This document shows, piece after piece, positions 61,937 to 64,000 of a stretch of DNA of 64,000 nucleotides (position 1 is the first letter of the stretch; each line of letters starts with the position of its first letter). Origin of the DNA: Fibrobacter succinogenes. GTDB lineage: Bacteria > Fibrobacterota > Fibrobacteria > Fibrobacterales > Fibrobacteraceae. Position numbers and translations under genes: made by a program. Under the pieces are notes generated by a model. It saw nothing but the letters and a program-made list of their open reading frames with translations, was not told the DNA's origin and did no database searches. The stretch covers positions 1-64,000 of the forward strand of contig NZ_CACZDK010000010.1 of the NCBI RefSeq assembly GCF_902779965.1, in the 5' to 3' direction.

Positions 61937-63325
61937 CTACTTCTTATCCATGAGCCAGTTGATTGCATCAGAAAGGCTATGGACTTTCACGACTTTCATG
62001 GAACCTACATTTTCGGAAAGCTTGCAACTCGCAGGCACTACAGCTTCAGTCATTCCCAAACGATGAGCTTCTTTTAATCGCTGTTCCAAGAGGCTTACGC
62101 CACGCACCTCGCCAGACAGTCCAAGTTCGCCAATCGCAATCGTCTGCCTAGATATCGGTATGTTCAAATGATTGCTTGCAACAGCAAGTGCAAGCGCCAA
62201 GTCCGACGAAGCATCGTTCACCTTCATGCCTCCAGCGATACTAGCAAACACATCCGACGCCCCAATCGTCACACCTCCAAACTTTTCCAAAAGCGCGAGG
62301 ATAATCGTCAAACGCTTCGGGTCAATCCCCGCCGCCACTCGCTGCGGCACGGCAAAATTGGTCTGGTTCACAAGCGCTTGCGTCTCAAACAACAGCGCCC
62401 GAGAACCTTCCATCGTACAGCAAACGGCACTCCCTGGTGTGGGCGGCACGCCTTCCTGCAAAAAGACCTTACTCGGGTTGAGCACCGGATTGAGTCCGTG
62501 ACTCGTCATCTCGAAAACGCCAATTTCATCTGTCGCGCCAAAGCGATTTTTGATGGTTCGCAAAAGCCTGTACTGATGATTCCGGTCGCCCTCGAAATAC
62601 ACCACCGTATCGACCATGTGCTCCAAAATTCTCGGACCGGCAATCTGCCCGTCCTTCGTCACATGCCCAATCAAGATTGTAATGCAACCGGAATTTTTCG
62701 CAAAGACCATCAAGTCGAGCGTACATTCGCGCAACTGAGTTGCGCACCCAGGCGTTCCCGCAAGGTCGCTCTTATAAACCGTTTGGATAGAGTCTATCAC
62801 AAGCACCTGAGGCTTCACCTCACGTGCCTGTTCCAAAATCTTTTCGAGATTCGTTTCGCAAAGGAGCATCATGTCGCTCCCCGAAACGTTCAATCGCTCA
62901 CTGCGGAGCTTCACCTGGCACGCACTTTCTTCGCCGCTCACATATAGCGCTTTGACACCCGCCGCATTCATGGTAGCAAGAGTCGTAAGCACAAGCGTGG
63001 ATTTACCAATGCCAGGATCGCCGCCAATCAGTACCAAGCTACCCGGAGCAAAACCGCCCCCCAGCACTCGGTCGAACTCCGAATTCGCCGTACTCAAGCG
63101 GCGCGTATCTTCCGTCGCCACATCCTTGAGCAAAACAACCTTGTGCACCGGGCCACCGAGCCCGCGCCCAGCACGCCCAACCTCAGCGACTCTTTCAACT
63201 ACATGTTCTTTAAGGGAACTCCACGCTCCGCAAAACGGGCACTTGCCTGCCCACTTGGGAGTCGTATTTCCACATTCCGTACAGAGATACTCAATTTCTT
63301 TTTTAGACTTATTTAGTGCTACCAT
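61937..63325 (-). CDS. radA: DNA repair protein RadA (Sms)
   Basis: The 462-residue hexameric helicase helps branch migration in recombination. An N-terminal C4 zinc finger uses Cys15, Cys18, Cys29 and Cys32. Walker A LIGGDPGIGKSTLVL follows, then VLVIDSIQTV (Walker B), the RadA-specific KNRFG in LLRTIKNRFGATDEIG, and a Lon-protease-like C-terminal domain (GGMKVNDASSDLALALA, IGELGLSGEVRGV). The ATG at 63325 gives the family's usual start before CTECG; an upstream in-frame start would extend into weak sequence. Confidence 0.96.
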   Translation of the reverse strand: MVALNKSKKEIEYLCTECGNTTPKWAGKCPFCGAWSSLKEHVVERVAEVGRAGRGLGGPVHKVVLLKDVATEDTRRLSTANSEFDRVLGGGFAPGSLVLIGGDPGIGKSTLVLTTLATMNAAGVKALYVSGEESACQVKLRSERLNVSGSDMMLLCETNLEKILEQAREVKPQVLVIDSIQTVYKSDLAGTPGCATQLRECTLDLMVFAKNSGCITILIGHVTKDGQIAGPRILEHMVDTVVYFEGDRNHQYRLLRTIKNRFGATDEIGVFEMTSHGLNPVLNPSKVFLQEGVPPTPGSAVCCTMEGSRALLFETQALVNQTNFAVPQRVAAGIDPKRLTIILALLEKFGGVTIGASDVFASIAGGMKVNDASSDLALALAVASNHLNIPISRQTIAIGELGLSGEVRGVSLLEQRLKEAHRLGMTEAVVPASCKLSENVGSMKVVKVHSLSDAINWLMDKK

Positions 63326-63400
63326 GAGCACCAATATAACAAAACGTACTGACAAAAGGTGTCAGCACGATAAATAATGCACAAAAAAGCAGGGATTATT

Positions 63401-64000
63401 TTATTTTTTTACAGTCTCGATATTTTCATTCTGAAGTTTCAAGATGATATCGCCAGAATCCGGATCCATCATCATACTAAAACTTGATCGAATGGTAAAA
63501 AAGGTATTCTCGATATCATAGCTCACATCCAGCGGCGGCACGATATTCTTATTAAAGTAATCGAGAATCAACTTTTCACGAGTGTAATCTACTGTTTTTC
63601 GAATATTTGCAAAATCATTCAACATCAAAGTTCTCAAAAAGCGGTAGTGAGCCTCGTAAGTATATTTATCCGTGAGTTCCGCCGGAATGTAAGTAATACC
63701 ATCCATTCGAATCACGGGCGAATTCTTCGTCAAGTTCCAGAATAAAAATCCCTTATAGCCAGGTTCATACGATCTCGTATGCGTAGCCTCGCCAGACGCC
63801 ATAAACTCATCAAAAGTTTCCTTACGAGTAAAGTAACTTTTCATTGCCATGTCATCTTCTGAAATAAATACAGAGAACACGCTGCCATACGGCGTATCTT
63901 TAAAGACTTTTCCGACATGATAGATGCGCTTGATTTTTCCTTTAGCCGTTCTGGCTCGATAAGTCACCTGTTTCGTAGCCGTACTACCGCTCTGGACCTG
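63401..64000 (-). CDS. Unrecognised protein, 3' part (cut by window edge)
   Basis: The frame stays open to the right edge, so the start is outside the window. About 199 residues are visible. They are rich in aromatic and charged residues: KRIYHVGKVFKDTPYGSVFSVF, KGFLFWNLTKNSPVIRMDGITYIPAEL and TFFTIRSSFSMMMDPDSGDIILKL. The alternating pattern suggests a beta-rich fold with helices. I recognise no family. Confidence 0.6.
   Translation of the reverse strand, partial: QVQSGSTATKQVTYRARTAKGKIKRIYHVGKVFKDTPYGSVFSVFISEDDMAMKSYFTRKETFDEFMASGEATHTRSYEPGYKGFLFWNLTKNSPVIRMDGITYIPAELTDKYTYEAHYRFLRTLMLNDFANIRKTVDYTREKLILDYFNKNIVPPLDVSYDIENTFFTIRSSFSMMMDPDSGDIILKLQNENIETVKK

Overview
The window looks like a chromosomal segment of a Fibrobacter-type rumen or gut cellulolytic bacterium (Fibrobacterota), probably close to F. 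succinogenes. This rests on recognised content: a TIGR02147-family regulator, lipoproteins with long poly-serine linkers, secreted plant-cell-wall enzymes with CBM35 modules and short C-terminal tails, and ordinary Gram-negative housekeeping genes. No rRNA, plasmid, phage or CRISPR locus is visible. Both ends cut genes: a serine hydroxymethyltransferase on the left and an unrecognised gene on the right.

Layout. 1-1.2 kb: glyA (partial) and a methyltransferase. 1.2-10.4 kb: a minus-strand pectin block with a rhamnogalacturonan lyase (PL11), two SGNH/CE12 acetylesterases sharing a CBM35-like module with it, then a TIGR02147 regulator translationally coupled to a PL1 pectate lyase lipoprotein. 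10.6-12.2 kb: a YihY membrane protein and a small outer-membrane-like protein. 12.2-13.4 kb: an AT-rich two-gene island, a Panacea-domain protein plus an unrecognised partner (candidate toxin-antitoxin). 13.5-16 kb: a UvrA-like ATPase carrying a dispersed repeat in frame. 16-21.5 kb: a poly-Ser lipoprotein with a GH18 enzyme, a Zur-like regulator with a COG0523 metallochaperone, and a GH53 galactanase. 21.7-27.1 kb: a THUMP-like methyltransferase, ung, a CDF metal exporter, a DUF4321 protein and gatA.

27.2-29.8 kb: a lipoprotein-type bacterial expansin between two paralogous lipoproteins. 30-36.2 kb: guaB, pth, a thioredoxin-like protein, two related lipoproteins, bL25, tRNA-Gln(UUG) and ispE. 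36.4-42.8 kb: ftsK and a CHASE2 adenylate cyclase. 42.9-49.8 kb: folK-dNK-panC, rho with a long Asn-rich disordered N-terminus, proC and a sigma-54 activator. 49.8-55.8 kb: two tandem TraB/GumN lipoproteins, a FecCD/FepC-type ABC transporter without a visible binding protein, and an AAA ATPase that seems to have arrived at the 5' end of the permease gene, leaving a short copy of that 5' end behind. A 52-bp-period palindrome array lies in the ATPase promoter region. 56-64 kb: nspC, tsaE, a membrane protein, a SufE-like gene, a geranylgeranyl-reductase-type flavoprotein, an exported pentapeptide-repeat protein, radA and a partial gene.

How the parts fit. The carbohydrate genes (PL1, PL11, two CE12, GH53, expansin, GH18) point to opening of pectin and the wall matrix, consistent with exposing cellulose. 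A second theme is small repeated DNA: heptanucleotide arrays, GCGGC-NNN-GCCGC mini-hairpins and TCATCCTGAGC-type elements occupy many gaps and twice sit inside coding sequence in frame. The most unusual loci are the ATPase insertion with its 52-bp array, the Panacea pair, and the repeat-bearing UvrA-like gene.
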